Shown piece by piece: positions 16,948 to 25,009 of a stretch of DNA of 64,000 bases. Location of the stretch: positions 284,912-348,911 of the forward strand of contig NZ_BMFT01000004.1 of NCBI RefSeq assembly GCF_014639155.1. Reading direction: 5' to 3'. Position numbers and translations under genes: made by a program. The notes beneath the pieces are model-generated. The model saw nothing but the letters and a program-made list of their open reading frames with translations. It made no database searches and had not been told where the DNA came from. Numbering within the stretch: the stretch's first letter is position 1; every line of letters starts with the position of its first letter. Source of the stretch: Paenibacillus segetis. GTDB taxonomy: Bacteria > Bacillota > Bacilli > Paenibacillales > Paenibacillaceae.

Positions 16948-18336
16948 GTGAATGAAATGGATTCTAAAGCCGTGTTATCAATGGTGAGTAAACAACAGCA
17001 ATATGTCCGCTCAGGTCATACGAAATCAATTGAATTTCGGTTAGAGCAGTTGAAACGATTAAAGACAGTAATTCAGCAAAATGAAAGCTTGATTGCAGAT
17101 GCTCTATATAAGGATCTTCGGAAGTCTCCATTTGAAGCTTATGCAACGGAAATCGGCTATGTATATGACAGTATTAGTTATTGCATAAAACATCTGAAAC
17201 AATGGGCTAAGCCCAAGCGGGTCGCTACACCGATTATCCATTTTGGGTCAAAAAGCTATATCTACCCTGAGCCGTATGGTTCAGTCCTCATCATAGGCCC
17301 TTTTAATTATCCCTTTATGTTGGTAATGGATCCGCTGATCGGAGCGATCTCGGCGGGAAATTCCGCCATTGTTAAGCCATCTGAGTACACGCCTCATGTA
17401 TCTGCGGCCATAAGTAAGCTGCTTCGTGACAACTTTGATGAGTCCTATATCGCAGTTGTTGAGGGTGGAAAGGAAGCTACTTCGGCGTTGATTCACGCTC
17501 CAGTAGATCTGATCTTTTTTACGGGAAGTACGAAGGTTGGGAAGATCGTGATGCAAGCAGCGGCAGAGAATCTCGTACCGGTTGTGCTTGAACTGGGGGG
17601 TAAGAGTCCCTGCATTGTAGATCGTACCGTCGATCTCGACCTGGCTGCTCAGCGTATCGTTTGGGGGAAATTCCTGAATAATGGCCAGACCTGTGTTGCA
17701 CCGGACTATCTGCTCGTTCATAAGGAGATCAAGCCAGCACTCATCGCAAAGATGAAGGAGCAGCTAATGGCTTTCTATGGAGAAGATCCAAAGCTTAGTG
17801 AAGACTACGGGAGAATCGTAAACGAACAACAATGGGACCGTCTTCGTGGCCTTGTTAATGAATCAAAGGTTGTTGTCGGTGGTGAGGGAGATCGTGAAGA
17901 TATGTATTTCGCACCAACGATTATGAACAATGTAGCTTGGACTGACAAAGTGATGGAAGAAGAAATATTTGGCCCCATTTTACCTGTATTGGAGTATAGC
18001 GATCTTGATGAAGCAATTGAAAGTATTAACCTCAGACCCAAGCCTCTGGCCCTCTATTTATTTACGAAAAATAAGGTAACAGAGACTAAGGTGATGGAGC
18101 AGGTGTCATTTGGTGGCGGATGTATCAACGATACGGTGTTGCATCTAGTAAGTCCTTATCTTCCTTTTGGAGGAGTTGGGGCTTCAGGAATGGGCGCTTA
18201 TCATGGTCGGCATAGCTTTGAAACGTTCTCTCATTTAAAAAGTGTGCTAAAGAAATCGACTAAAATCAATTTGAGTCTCATTTATCCACCCTCTAGCTCC
18301 AAGAAATTGAAGCTTATAAAGAAATTTTTGAAGTGA
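16948..18336 (+). CDS. Aldehyde dehydrogenase (ALDH3-like)
   Basis: A 462-residue NAD(P)-dependent aldehyde dehydrogenase. It has GPFNYPFMLVMDPLIGAISAGNSAIVKPSE, FTGSTKVGKIVMQAA, LELGGKSPCIVD (general-base Glu) and NNGQTCVAPDY (nucleophilic Cys). The short C-terminal oligomerisation region and the LPFGGVGASGMGAYHGRHSFETFSH ending match class-3/YwdH-type enzymes that oxidise fatty or aromatic aldehydes. The frame is open from an ATG at 16879 inside the RNase H gene. GGGGGA before the GTG at 16948 and family length favour 16948. Its end overlaps the convergent CPBP gene by 23 bp. Confidence 0.92.
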   Translation: MNEMDSKAVLSMVSKQQQYVRSGHTKSIEFRLEQLKRLKTVIQQNESLIADALYKDLRKSPFEAYATEIGYVYDSISYCIKHLKQWAKPKRVATPIIHFGSKSYIYPEPYGSVLIIGPFNYPFMLVMDPLIGAISAGNSAIVKPSEYTPHVSAAISKLLRDNFDESYIAVVEGGKEATSALIHAPVDLIFFTGSTKVGKIVMQAAAENLVPVVLELGGKSPCIVDRTVDLDLAAQRIVWGKFLNNGQTCVAPDYLLVHKEIKPALIAKMKEQLMAFYGEDPKLSEDYGRIVNEQQWDRLRGLVNESKVVVGGEGDREDMYFAPTIMNNVAWTDKVMEEEIFGPILPVLEYSDLDEAIESINLRPKPLALYLFTKNKVTETKVMEQVSFGGGCINDTVLHLVSPYLPFGGVGASGMGAYHGRHSFETFSHLKSVLKKSTKINLSLIYPPSSSKKLKLIKKFLK

Positions 18337-19132
18337 CTGTAGTTTTGTTGCTTCGCATGAACACAAAGAGCGCTAAGGCATAACCGATAATTAATAGAAT
18401 TCCGGCATCACCTGTTAAGTATTTAACAATCGACATTTGATTTTGCGTGAACATATCGCCATACGACCATGCTAAGTTATGTGCGCTGTGTGCGATCAGA
18501 GCCGGCCAGATACTATTGCTTTTCAAACGAAGAAAACCGATAAACATCCCCGCAAGTACGACGTTTAACAGAAACAGCGGGATGTATACATATAAATTAA
18601 CGTCGCTATGATAAAGATCTGTAAATATCATAATAGGCAAATGAAATAACCCCCAGATGACACTACTCCATAGAAGCGCTTTGCTTGTGCCCAGACTTGT
18701 TAACCTCGGTAGTAAGTATCCACGCCAGCCGAGTTCTTCACCTAGAACAACAGTTACGGCCCCACCGACTAACGTAATGATAAAACGGATAGCTAACTCC
18801 ACACCTTTTCCGGAATTCTCAGGTGAGACACCGAGGACGCCCAGGCCAGTTGTCCAGATGATAGCGTAAGAGACCCCGATGAGCAATATAGGGGTTAGAA
18901 GACCAATCATGAAGGTTTTACCTTGGAAGGTTCCAAACCCTAGTGACTTCCAACCTTCCTTATGCAGCGCTTCACGGGTCACAAGCATAGTAATTAAGGC
19001 AGCAATCGAAGGCACTAACATAAACATCGCCGTATTCAGTTCGATTGGTAAGATGAGAAGAACGGCTTCTAATACGGCGACCATGATTATAAATAGAATA
19101 GCGTTCCGAAGTGTAATGTTCTTGTTATTCAT
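18314..19132 (-). CDS. CPBP-family intramembrane metalloprotease
   Basis: A 272-residue membrane protein with about eight hydrophobic segments and the CPBP active-site pattern: GEELGWRGYLLPRL (E132, E133, R137), GLFHLPI (H164) and AHSAHNLAW near the C-terminus. EExxxR plus two His motifs indicate an active intramembrane protease. It is transcribed away from the kinase/receiver/LuxR fusion at 19303 with 170 bp between them, so the two may share control. Its 3' end overlaps the aldehyde dehydrogenase gene tail by 23 bp on the opposite strand. Confidence 0.9.
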   Translation of the reverse strand: MNNKNITLRNAILFIIMVAVLEAVLLILPIELNTAMFMLVPSIAALITMLVTREALHKEGWKSLGFGTFQGKTFMIGLLTPILLIGVSYAIIWTTGLGVLGVSPENSGKGVELAIRFIITLVGGAVTVVLGEELGWRGYLLPRLTSLGTSKALLWSSVIWGLFHLPIMIFTDLYHSDVNLYVYIPLFLLNVVLAGMFIGFLRLKSNSIWPALIAHSAHNLAWSYGDMFTQNQMSIVKYLTGDAGILLIIGYALALFVFMRSNKTTVTSKISL

Positions 19133-19302
19133 GTGATTTAACCCCTTCGCGGATATGTTTTATAATCCGATCTTACCGATTGGGGTGTCATAACAACTAG
19201 TGATACCGTGTCACATGTTTAAATGACAAAGGGAATTAGCGGTATTACGTTCATTGAACAGCAAAATACAACATGTGTGATAGCATGGATTGGGGATGTT
19301 CT

Positions 19303-21099
19303 ATGTTGGCTTGGAGATTGAAATGGAATGATTGGGTACTCTATATCATCCGAACGATTTTTTTGATTTCTGTACTTTATTTTGCGGAGAAATATGGGAC
19401 GAATAGCTCTGCGCCTATGTGGTTGATATTTGGACTCATCTTGGTTTCTTATGCCGTACCTTTACTTTTATTGCAACTGGGGAAGAAGCCTTATCTTATT
19501 TCTGAACTAATATTACTTGCTTTGTTGGTCCCTTACTTAACCTCGATCAATCACTTGCTCACAGGTAATCTAGTCATGTACTGCATGATGGTTGGTTTTT
19601 ATAATGAACGTAAAATGTACATGGGCTCAGGGATTGCTATCTTACTCATTGCTTTTGCAGGACCCGTGGTATTGTTACCCGAGGCACCCGTTTCGTATTT
19701 GTCAATTACGTCGTCATGTCTGATCTATACGGCTTTGGGATTTGTTTTTCATATCCTCGTATCCTCCAAAGAAGAGATTGAGAAGCGTAATGTGATTATT
19801 CAAGAGCAATACCGCTTACTGGAGCAGCATGCACGGCAAGTGGAGCAGAACTCGATCCTTAAGGAAAGAGACCGAATTTTTAATGAACTTCAGCACTCTA
19901 TTAGCCATACATATACAACCCTTGTACTTGGTTTGGAATCATTGAAACAAGAAATATCGACGGAGCGCGAGGCGAACATGGTTGAGCGGATTATGGACGT
20001 AACTCACAGCGGATTGAATGAAGTGAAGCAGGCCGTTCAGGACCTAGGGCCATTAGAGTTGAATTTTACCCTGAGCGAAATGATTCATTTAGCAATAGAC
20101 GAACTCAATAGTACGGGGTGCGAGGTAATTCTACGATTCAGTGGGGAAGAAAGAGATCTTTCCAAGGAGCAGAAGCTTCTATTGATACGTTGTCTGCATG
20201 AGGCGGTGTCACTTGCCAAAAGGGAAGGGAACGCAGCTCATATTCAGATCACGGTGAAATGCTTGGATACTAACGTCGAGCTTATTTTACAGGATGATGG
20301 GCATGGTACTGAAGAGGAACGTCTATCGAGTGGACTTGAATCGTTACAAGGACGGCTTCAAGATTTAGGTGGCCATCTGCAAATTTCGTCCTTTCTAAAT
20401 CAGGGAATGACGGTTACGTGTACGCTTCCTATCATTATGGATCAAGCAAATACAACGATTGGAATAGTTGTAGCAGATAGTGAGCCGATCGTTCGGGAGG
20501 CATTGGCAGCATTATTATCGATGCAAGACGATATGCAGGTCATCGCCGCCTCTTCTAGTGGATCTGAGCTGTTAGAGTTGTGCCGGGCGGAGCACCCTGA
20601 CGTGATTCTTCTCTCATCTGAGTATGAAGAAGGCGATTGTCTTGCTTTGATCGGAGCAATAAAGGAAATTTCACCTGAGATCAAGATCATTGTGATGACC
20701 AGTTCGGATAGCGACCAACATGTAGTCATGGAAGCCATTCAACTTGGCGTGGAAGGCTGCATGGAGAAAGTTATCTCTTCAAGAGAGCTATTATCCAAAA
20801 TTAGATCCCTCTATCGCGGTGAGATGATTATTACTCAGCAGCTTGCCAAGCAGCTGGTGCAGTCAGCGAAAGAAGGTTCCCTACGTGATGACGATAAGAA
20901 AAATGAGTATGGATTAACGGAGCGAGAACTGGAAGTGCTGCAATATCTGTCTGAGAATTTGAAATATAAAGAGATTGCCGAACGATTATTTCTGGCGGAG
21001 GGTACGGTTCGCAACTACTTGTCAGTCATTTACTCTAAAATGAATGTGACTAGTAGAACAGAAGCCACGGAGAAGGCACAAAGTGAGGGGATCATTTAA
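19303..21099 (+). CDS. Membrane protein fusing degenerate NarL-type kinase, receiver and LuxR DNA-binding domains
   Basis: A 598-residue fusion. Residues 12-155 hold about five or six membrane segments, and 155-190 a coiled linker. Residues 188-245 are a HisKA_3-like helix pair, with ERDRIFNELQHSISH where the family has ERxRIAxELHDxxxH, so Q197 replaces the acceptor His. Residues 285-378 form an ATPase-like domain that keeps DDGHG and GLESLQGRLQDLGG but has L304 where the N-box Asn is expected. Residues 386-505 are a receiver with VVADSEP and PDVILLSSE, so S438 replaces the acceptor Asp. Residues 537-598 are a LuxR helix-turn-helix. ATG 19303 is preferred for its GGGGA; an ATG at 19273 is in frame. 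Probably a membrane-bound, phosphorylation-independent transcription factor (inference). Confidence 0.82.
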   Translation: MLAWRLKWNDWVLYIIRTIFLISVLYFAEKYGTNSSAPMWLIFGLILVSYAVPLLLLQLGKKPYLISELILLALLVPYLTSINHLLTGNLVMYCMMVGFYNERKMYMGSGIAILLIAFAGPVVLLPEAPVSYLSITSSCLIYTALGFVFHILVSSKEEIEKRNVIIQEQYRLLEQHARQVEQNSILKERDRIFNELQHSISHTYTTLVLGLESLKQEISTEREANMVERIMDVTHSGLNEVKQAVQDLGPLELNFTLSEMIHLAIDELNSTGCEVILRFSGEERDLSKEQKLLLIRCLHEAVSLAKREGNAAHIQITVKCLDTNVELILQDDGHGTEEERLSSGLESLQGRLQDLGGHLQISSFLNQGMTVTCTLPIIMDQANTTIGIVVADSEPIVREALAALLSMQDDMQVIAASSSGSELLELCRAEHPDVILLSSEYEEGDCLALIGAIKEISPEIKIIVMTSSDSDQHVVMEAIQLGVEGCMEKVISSRELLSKIRSLYRGEMIITQQLAKQLVQSAKEGSLRDDDKKNEYGLTERELEVLQYLSENLKYKEIAERLFLAEGTVRNYLSVIYSKMNVTSRTEATEKAQSEGII

Positions 21100-21107
21100 A
21101 CGCTGAA

Positions 21108-22019
21108 CTATTTGTGAGTTCTCTTGTTGCGTAATGGATGACGTTTGGCCCGTTTGGTGCGATGGCGAGTTTTTGTAGTAGTAGTAGTTGAGAGTCTCCT
21201 TGTTCGAGGTAGCCGTCTCGTTTTGTTGGGAGAGTGAGAATGGCGGCTCGGATGAGGAGATTTTTGTAAGTCATGGACTTTTGTGAGATGCCCATAATGA
21301 ATCAACTGAATATCCTGTTCACGAAGAATAGTAGGTATTCGGTGATCGGTTAGCGCGAGGAATTCTCGCCCACGTGAATCATGCTTGGAGGGATCCAAGC
21401 GTAAACCATACTCAGGATATCCCGGATGACACATAAGTTCTGTCGTTCCATGATTTAGTTCTATTAAATGGGATAGTAGGCGAGAGGCTCCATTCGATGT
21501 ATCGTAAGTATCCAATATAAGGTGGTCAGTTGTCATCAGTGGACGATCCAGGATGTCAGTTGTATTTGGATTTAACCGTAAAGGAAGTCCGTATTGATTG
21601 GCAAACTTCTTCAACACTGAATACACCCGTGGATTTTCAATATGAATGTGATGATGCGAATCCAAATGTGTTGGTGGGAGTCCTGCTGCGACCATTTTGT
21701 TATATTGGCTTTGAAACTCCAGTTCAATGTCTTCCTCACACCATTGACCTCGATTACCTGAAAAAGAGCCATCCTCTATTATGAGGGAAGCGACTTTCCC
21801 CGGCTCTGAGATCGGTTTTCCCCAAGTTAGGTTGAAATGAAGTCCCACACCTAAAGTTGGTGTTAGTTTTGCCCACCTAACAGCCTGTTCAAAACCTTTC
21901 ATGTTTACCATAAGGGAGGCACTTGTTAAAGGTCCAAAGGTGTGGGCTTCCATTATTCCTTGGTTTACATACTCAGACATTCCAAAATCGTCTCCGTTTA
22001 TGATAAGAAACTTCGCCAA
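21108..22019 (-). CDS. ChbG/YdjC-family carbohydrate deacetylase with basic C-terminal tail
   Basis: A 303-residue protein. Residues 1-245 are a YdjC/ChbG deacetylase with the metal site visible: INGDDFG (D10, D11), GLHFNLTWGKP (H61), HLDSHHHIH (118-126) and CHPGYP. These enzymes remove acetyl groups from N-acetyl sugars such as chitin oligosaccharides. The family usually ends near the DIQLIHYGHL strand. Here residues 248-303 add a tail in which 26 of 56 residues are K, R or H, with a T5 run. Another minus-strand frame is open through the same DNA (21092-21295), so a frameshift is possible. The start is TTG after GGAGGAAG. Confidence 0.88.
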   Translation of the reverse strand: MAKFLIINGDDFGMSEYVNQGIMEAHTFGPLTSASLMVNMKGFEQAVRWAKLTPTLGVGLHFNLTWGKPISEPGKVASLIIEDGSFSGNRGQWCEEDIELEFQSQYNKMVAAGLPPTHLDSHHHIHIENPRVYSVLKKFANQYGLPLRLNPNTTDILDRPLMTTDHLILDTYDTSNGASRLLSHLIELNHGTTELMCHPGYPEYGLRLDPSKHDSRGREFLALTDHRIPTILREQDIQLIHYGHLTKVHDLQKSPHPSRHSHSPNKTRRLPRTRRLSTTTTTKTRHRTKRAKRHPLRNKRTHK

Positions 22020-22066
22020 TGGAACTTCCTCCTTATGTAGATTAGATTATTGTATGCAAGGATAGG

Positions 22067-22113
22067 GGGACAGGCACCTTGTCCCACCTAAGATGAGATA
22101 AAGAACCTGTCCC
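22067..22113. repeat. REP-like intergenic palindrome (GGGACAGG / CCTGTCCC)
   Basis: GGGACAGG (22067-22074) is an exact inverted copy of CCTGTCCC (22106-22113). Between them TTGTCCC (22079-22085) also pairs with the left arm, and another GTCCC follows at 22117. Such nested GGGACAGG...TTGTCCC units recall repeated extragenic elements of bacilli. Copy number elsewhere cannot be seen. Confidence 0.5.
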
Positions 22114-22132
22114 TCTGTCCCTATGCACGTAA

Positions 22133-22159
22133 ACCGCCCGGTGTGCGTACAATAACCTA
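22133..22159 (+). promoter_or_regulatory. Possible SigK promoter of tgl
   Basis: AC at 22133-22134 and AATAACCTA at 22151-22159 resemble the SigK pattern (AC ... CATAnnnTA), missing one -10 base. Bacillus tgl is expressed in the late mother cell, which fits. Weak match. Confidence 0.3.
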
Positions 22160-22181
22160 GTACGTCATGGGAGGAATGACG

Positions 22182-22913
22182 ATGATTGTTACGATAAATA
22201 CAGGTGCAGAACAAGCGAACATGCTCGATCTCACAGAAGCTGAGAAAGCGATTTTACAGGCTAAGAAGCAGAGCCCAGTTGTATACAGATATGATTCTCC
22301 AGAGGCTTTGAGATTTGAACTAAAGATGAGGACAAAGATCGTGGAAGCTGCGAAAGCATTAAATGGTAGTGGAGTCCAATTTGCTAGGTTCAAGGACTCC
22401 CGCTGTAATGAGAGATATTGGTCCCGCACAGATGAGGGAGGCTTTCAATTAAAGCCGTATGTGCTACCTTCAGATGGGATCAATGATATTTTTGCGAATG
22501 GATCATTGTATGCATTTGAATGTGCTACCGCTATCGTTATTATTTTGTATAAAGCAGTGCTCGATATGTTGGGTCCTACGGTATTTAATCAGTATTTCAG
22601 GGACCTATTACTGTGGGATTGGAATTACGATAAGGACCTTCAGTTAGTTTCAAATAATGGTGTGAAAGAAGCCTACCCCGGCGATGTGTTATATTTCCAA
22701 AATCCTGACCATAACCCCAAAACGCCCGAATGGCAGGGGGAGAATGTCATCAAGCTCGCCGATGATTTATATTTTGGACACGGGATAGGAATAACTTCTT
22801 CGGAAGATATTCTATCGGCACTAAACGCGAGAAGAACGCCGGGAAGTACGACCCCAGCTTTTCTCACGGATCAGGTAATACACCCTGACTTCGAATATTT
22901 ACGCAAACTGTAA
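22182..22913 (+). CDS. tgl: Protein-glutamine gamma-glutamyltransferase (spore coat transglutaminase)
   Basis: A 243-residue protein close in length to Bacillus Tgl (245). It cross-links coat proteins through epsilon-(gamma-glutamyl)lysine bonds during spore maturation. Recognisable blocks are FELKMRTKIVEAAKALNGSGVQFARF, LYAFECATAIVIILYKA with the catalytic Cys (C114), LLWDWNYD, GDVLYFQNPDHNPKTPEWQGENVI and DLYFGHGIGI. The frame is open from 22167, but GGGAGG (22169-22174) is 7 bp from the ATG at 22182, which also gives the family N-terminus. It stands alone with a possible late-sporulation promoter. Confidence 0.95.
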   Translation: MIVTINTGAEQANMLDLTEAEKAILQAKKQSPVVYRYDSPEALRFELKMRTKIVEAAKALNGSGVQFARFKDSRCNERYWSRTDEGGFQLKPYVLPSDGINDIFANGSLYAFECATAIVIILYKAVLDMLGPTVFNQYFRDLLLWDWNYDKDLQLVSNNGVKEAYPGDVLYFQNPDHNPKTPEWQGENVIKLADDLYFGHGIGITSSEDILSALNARRTPGSTTPAFLTDQVIHPDFEYLRKL

Positions 22914-23010
22914 AACTGGACTTTCCTACGCTCACAAGTGTACAATTTGGGCATTGGTTAGAGATGCCAACGCACATGTGAAGTACAAATTTTGAGCGGG
23001 AGGGATTTTC

Positions 23011-23910
23011 TTGAAGTATCGTAGACTAGGTAAAACAGAGTTGAATGTTTCGGTCATCGGCCTGGGAACATGGCAGTTCGGTGGGGAATGGGGACAGCAG
23101 TTCGACCAACACGAAGTTGATGCCATACTCGACAAAGGGCAGGAACTAGGGATTAACCTGATAGACACTGCGGAATGTTATGGAGATCACCTGTCAGAAT
23201 CATTTATTGGGAACTATATAAGTCGTCGTAAGCGTGAGGACTGGATCATTGCAACAAAATTCGGCCATCACTTCCATGAACGGTTTACGCGTACGGATGT
23301 GTTCGATGCCAAGGAAGTAATTAAACAATTGGATGCATCACTAAAAGCGTTGAATACTGAATATATCGATCTGTATCAATTCCACTCTGGCCCGGATGCA
23401 GCATTCGATAATGATGATCTGTGGAGTACGTTAGATAAGCAAATCGCTGCAGGTAAGATCCGTCATTTGGGCACTTCCATTGGGAGTAACGATAATCTTC
23501 ACCAGACAGAGTCCTCGACCAAAGTAAATTCTCAAGTGATTCAAGTCGTATTCAATCGATTGGATCGCACACCGGAGAATAGAGTATTCCCTTCTTGCGA
23601 ACGCCAAGACTTAGGGGTTCTCGCTCGCGTACCGCTCGCAAGTGGGTATCTCAGTGGTAAATATAAGCCGGGAGCGCATTTTGACAATACCGATGTAAGA
23701 CATCGTCATGATCCGGAGAGCACGAGATTAAAACTTCAAGAGGTAGAGAAAATTAAACGCGATGAAGTACCAGAGGGTGTAAACATGGCTCAGTGGGCAC
23801 TGGCTTGGTGCTTGAGACATCCAGCCGTAAGTGCAGTTATACCAGGTTGTAAGAATCCAGCGCAAGTTGAGTCCAATGCTAGTGCAGCGGAGCTTGTTGC
23901 GGAGCGTTAA
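23011..23910 (+). CDS. Aldo/keto reductase
   Basis: A 299-residue NADPH-dependent oxidoreductase of the AKR superfamily. It begins YRRLGKTELNVSVIGLGTW and carries the tetrad: D (LIDTAECYG), Y in the same motif, K (WIIATKFGHHF) and H (DLYQFHSGPD). The C-terminal NADP-binding stretch is VSAVIPGCKNPAQVESNA. Substrate not assignable. It uses a TTG start with GGGAGGG upstream. A 35-residue membrane microprotein follows 26 bp downstream and is probably cotranscribed. Confidence 0.92.
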   Translation: MKYRRLGKTELNVSVIGLGTWQFGGEWGQQFDQHEVDAILDKGQELGINLIDTAECYGDHLSESFIGNYISRRKREDWIIATKFGHHFHERFTRTDVFDAKEVIKQLDASLKALNTEYIDLYQFHSGPDAAFDNDDLWSTLDKQIAAGKIRHLGTSIGSNDNLHQTESSTKVNSQVIQVVFNRLDRTPENRVFPSCERQDLGVLARVPLASGYLSGKYKPGAHFDNTDVRHRHDPESTRLKLQEVEKIKRDEVPEGVNMAQWALAWCLRHPAVSAVIPGCKNPAQVESNASAAELVAER

Positions 23911-23936
23911 GTCAGGGATGTTGAGGGGAGCTCATT

Positions 23937-24044
23937 ATGACTATTTTATGGGAAAATGTTCTTATAACGCTTCTTGGACTGCTCGTCGTGGCAGGAATCC
24001 TATTTGGCGTAATATACATCCTAGTTAAGTCATTTAAGAAATAG
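23937..24044 (+). CDS. Single-pass membrane microprotein (35 residues)
   Basis: A short ORF with an excellent ribosome site (GAGGGGAG at 23923-23930, 6 bp from the ATG) encodes 35 residues. A polar N-terminus (MTILWEN) is followed by about 23 hydrophobic residues (9-30) and a basic end (KSFKK), giving an N-out/C-in single span. It lies between the aldo/keto reductase gene and a strong terminator, so it is transcribed. No family is recognised. Such proteins often bind and modulate larger membrane proteins, but the partner is unknown. Confidence 0.7.
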   Translation: MTILWENVLITLLGLLVVAGILFGVIYILVKSFKK

Positions 24045-24061
24045 TGAGCTATGATTTGCAA

Positions 24062-24115
24062 AAGGACTGTTCACACAAGTTGAACTAATTCTAACTTGTG
24101 TGACAGTCCTTTTTA
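24062..24115. terminator. Strong bidirectional terminator
   Basis: A long hairpin in which AAGGACTGTTCACACAAGTT pairs with AACTTGTGTGACAGTCCTT with one bulged base, flanked by A- and T-runs. It ends the reductase/microprotein transcript and the convergent gene at 24119. Confidence 0.88.
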
Positions 24116-24118
24116 TAG

Positions 24119-24790
24119 TCAATATTCCTTTGATGCAATCGAAGCCAGTTGATCAGAGGAATAGACGGTAACTCCTGATGTAGACATTTGAGCAGCCCGA
24201 TACATGGCAAGTGCTACGCTCTTAGCTTGTATAGCTCTATACTTTCTTAATGGGCCTACAAATAAAGGCGAGGCCACTTTAAGGATAACCCCACTAAAGC
24301 GTTCCCCTAACCGGAACTCTTTACGATTTCCCAGAAGCAGTGAAGGACGAAGGATAGAGATTGATTGATAGTTGAGCTTACGGAGCTCTTGTTCGAGATT
24401 TCCTTTCATTCTCGAATACCATACAGATGAATGGGGGTTAGCCCCCATGGAGCTGATAAGAAGGTACTGCTGTGCACCTTTATCTTTGGCCATTCGGGCT
24501 ATTGTTAGCGGATATTCTACATCCACTTTATACATAGCCTCTTTACTTTGTGCCTTCTTAATGGTCGTACCCAAGCAACAGAACACATCATCCACAGCAA
24601 AATATGCTGCCGTATCCTGCAGTTGATCAAAATCGACAACCCTTTGAGTAAGCTTAGTATGGTTCAATTGAAGAGGAGATCTGACAATAGCAACCACTTG
24701 GTCATACTCTTTCTCTTCTAGTAAAACATGCAACAATTCATTTCCGACTAGTCCAGTAGAACCAACGATTAGAGCTCTTTTTCCCATCAA
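24119..24790 (-). CDS. NAD(P)-binding atypical SDR oxidoreductase (TIP30/HTATIP2-like)
   Basis: A 223-residue Rossmann-fold protein. The nucleotide motif is ALIVGSTGLVGNELLHVLL (GxxGxxG), followed by VFCCLGTTIKKAQSKEAMYKVDVEYPL and YLLISSMGANPHSSVWYSRMKGNLEQEL, with SS, Y and K in the YxxxK position. ILRPSLLLG comes next. This is the pattern of TIP30-like atypical short-chain dehydrogenases, which bind NADPH; many have no known substrate. It is a single gene with no informative neighbour. Confidence 0.85.
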   Translation of the reverse strand: MMGKRALIVGSTGLVGNELLHVLLEEKEYDQVVAIVRSPLQLNHTKLTQRVVDFDQLQDTAAYFAVDDVFCCLGTTIKKAQSKEAMYKVDVEYPLTIARMAKDKGAQQYLLISSMGANPHSSVWYSRMKGNLEQELRKLNYQSISILRPSLLLGNRKEFRLGERFSGVILKVASPLFVGPLRKYRAIQAKSVALAMYRAAQMSTSGVTVYSSDQLASIASKEY

Positions 24791-24975
24791 GGGAAGCCTC
24801 CCAATTCATGATAATCTTCTAACATTATTCTCTCATAACTATAACATATATACTTCATTTGATCTGGATTAGTGTTCCGGTTTCGCATGTCAATAGATTA
24901 TTAATTTGTCGGACACAGTATAAACTTAGAATATTTTGTATTATGCATTAAGAAAATATATCTAATATTTGGCAA

Positions 24976-25003
24976 CACCTCCTAAAATATTTAAGAGGAG
25001 GTG
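24976..25003 (+). promoter_or_regulatory. Perfect hairpin covering the Spo0E-like ribosome binding site
   Basis: CACCTCCT (24976-24983) is the exact complement of AGGAGGTG (24996-25003), the Shine-Dalgarno of the gene starting at 25010, with a 12-nt A/T-rich loop. In RNA this 8-bp stem would hide the whole ribosome site. This suggests translational control. Confidence 0.7.
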
Positions 25004-25009
25004 ATCCGT

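Noticed and set aside
17281..17721. A 146-residue minus-strand frame inside the aldehyde dehydrogenase gene
   Set aside because: It overlaps conserved catalytic coding sequence and has no signals of its own.
24905..24914. TTTGTCGGAC as a Spo0A box before the Spo0E-like gene
   Set aside because: One core base differs from TGTCGAA, and such short matches are common by chance.
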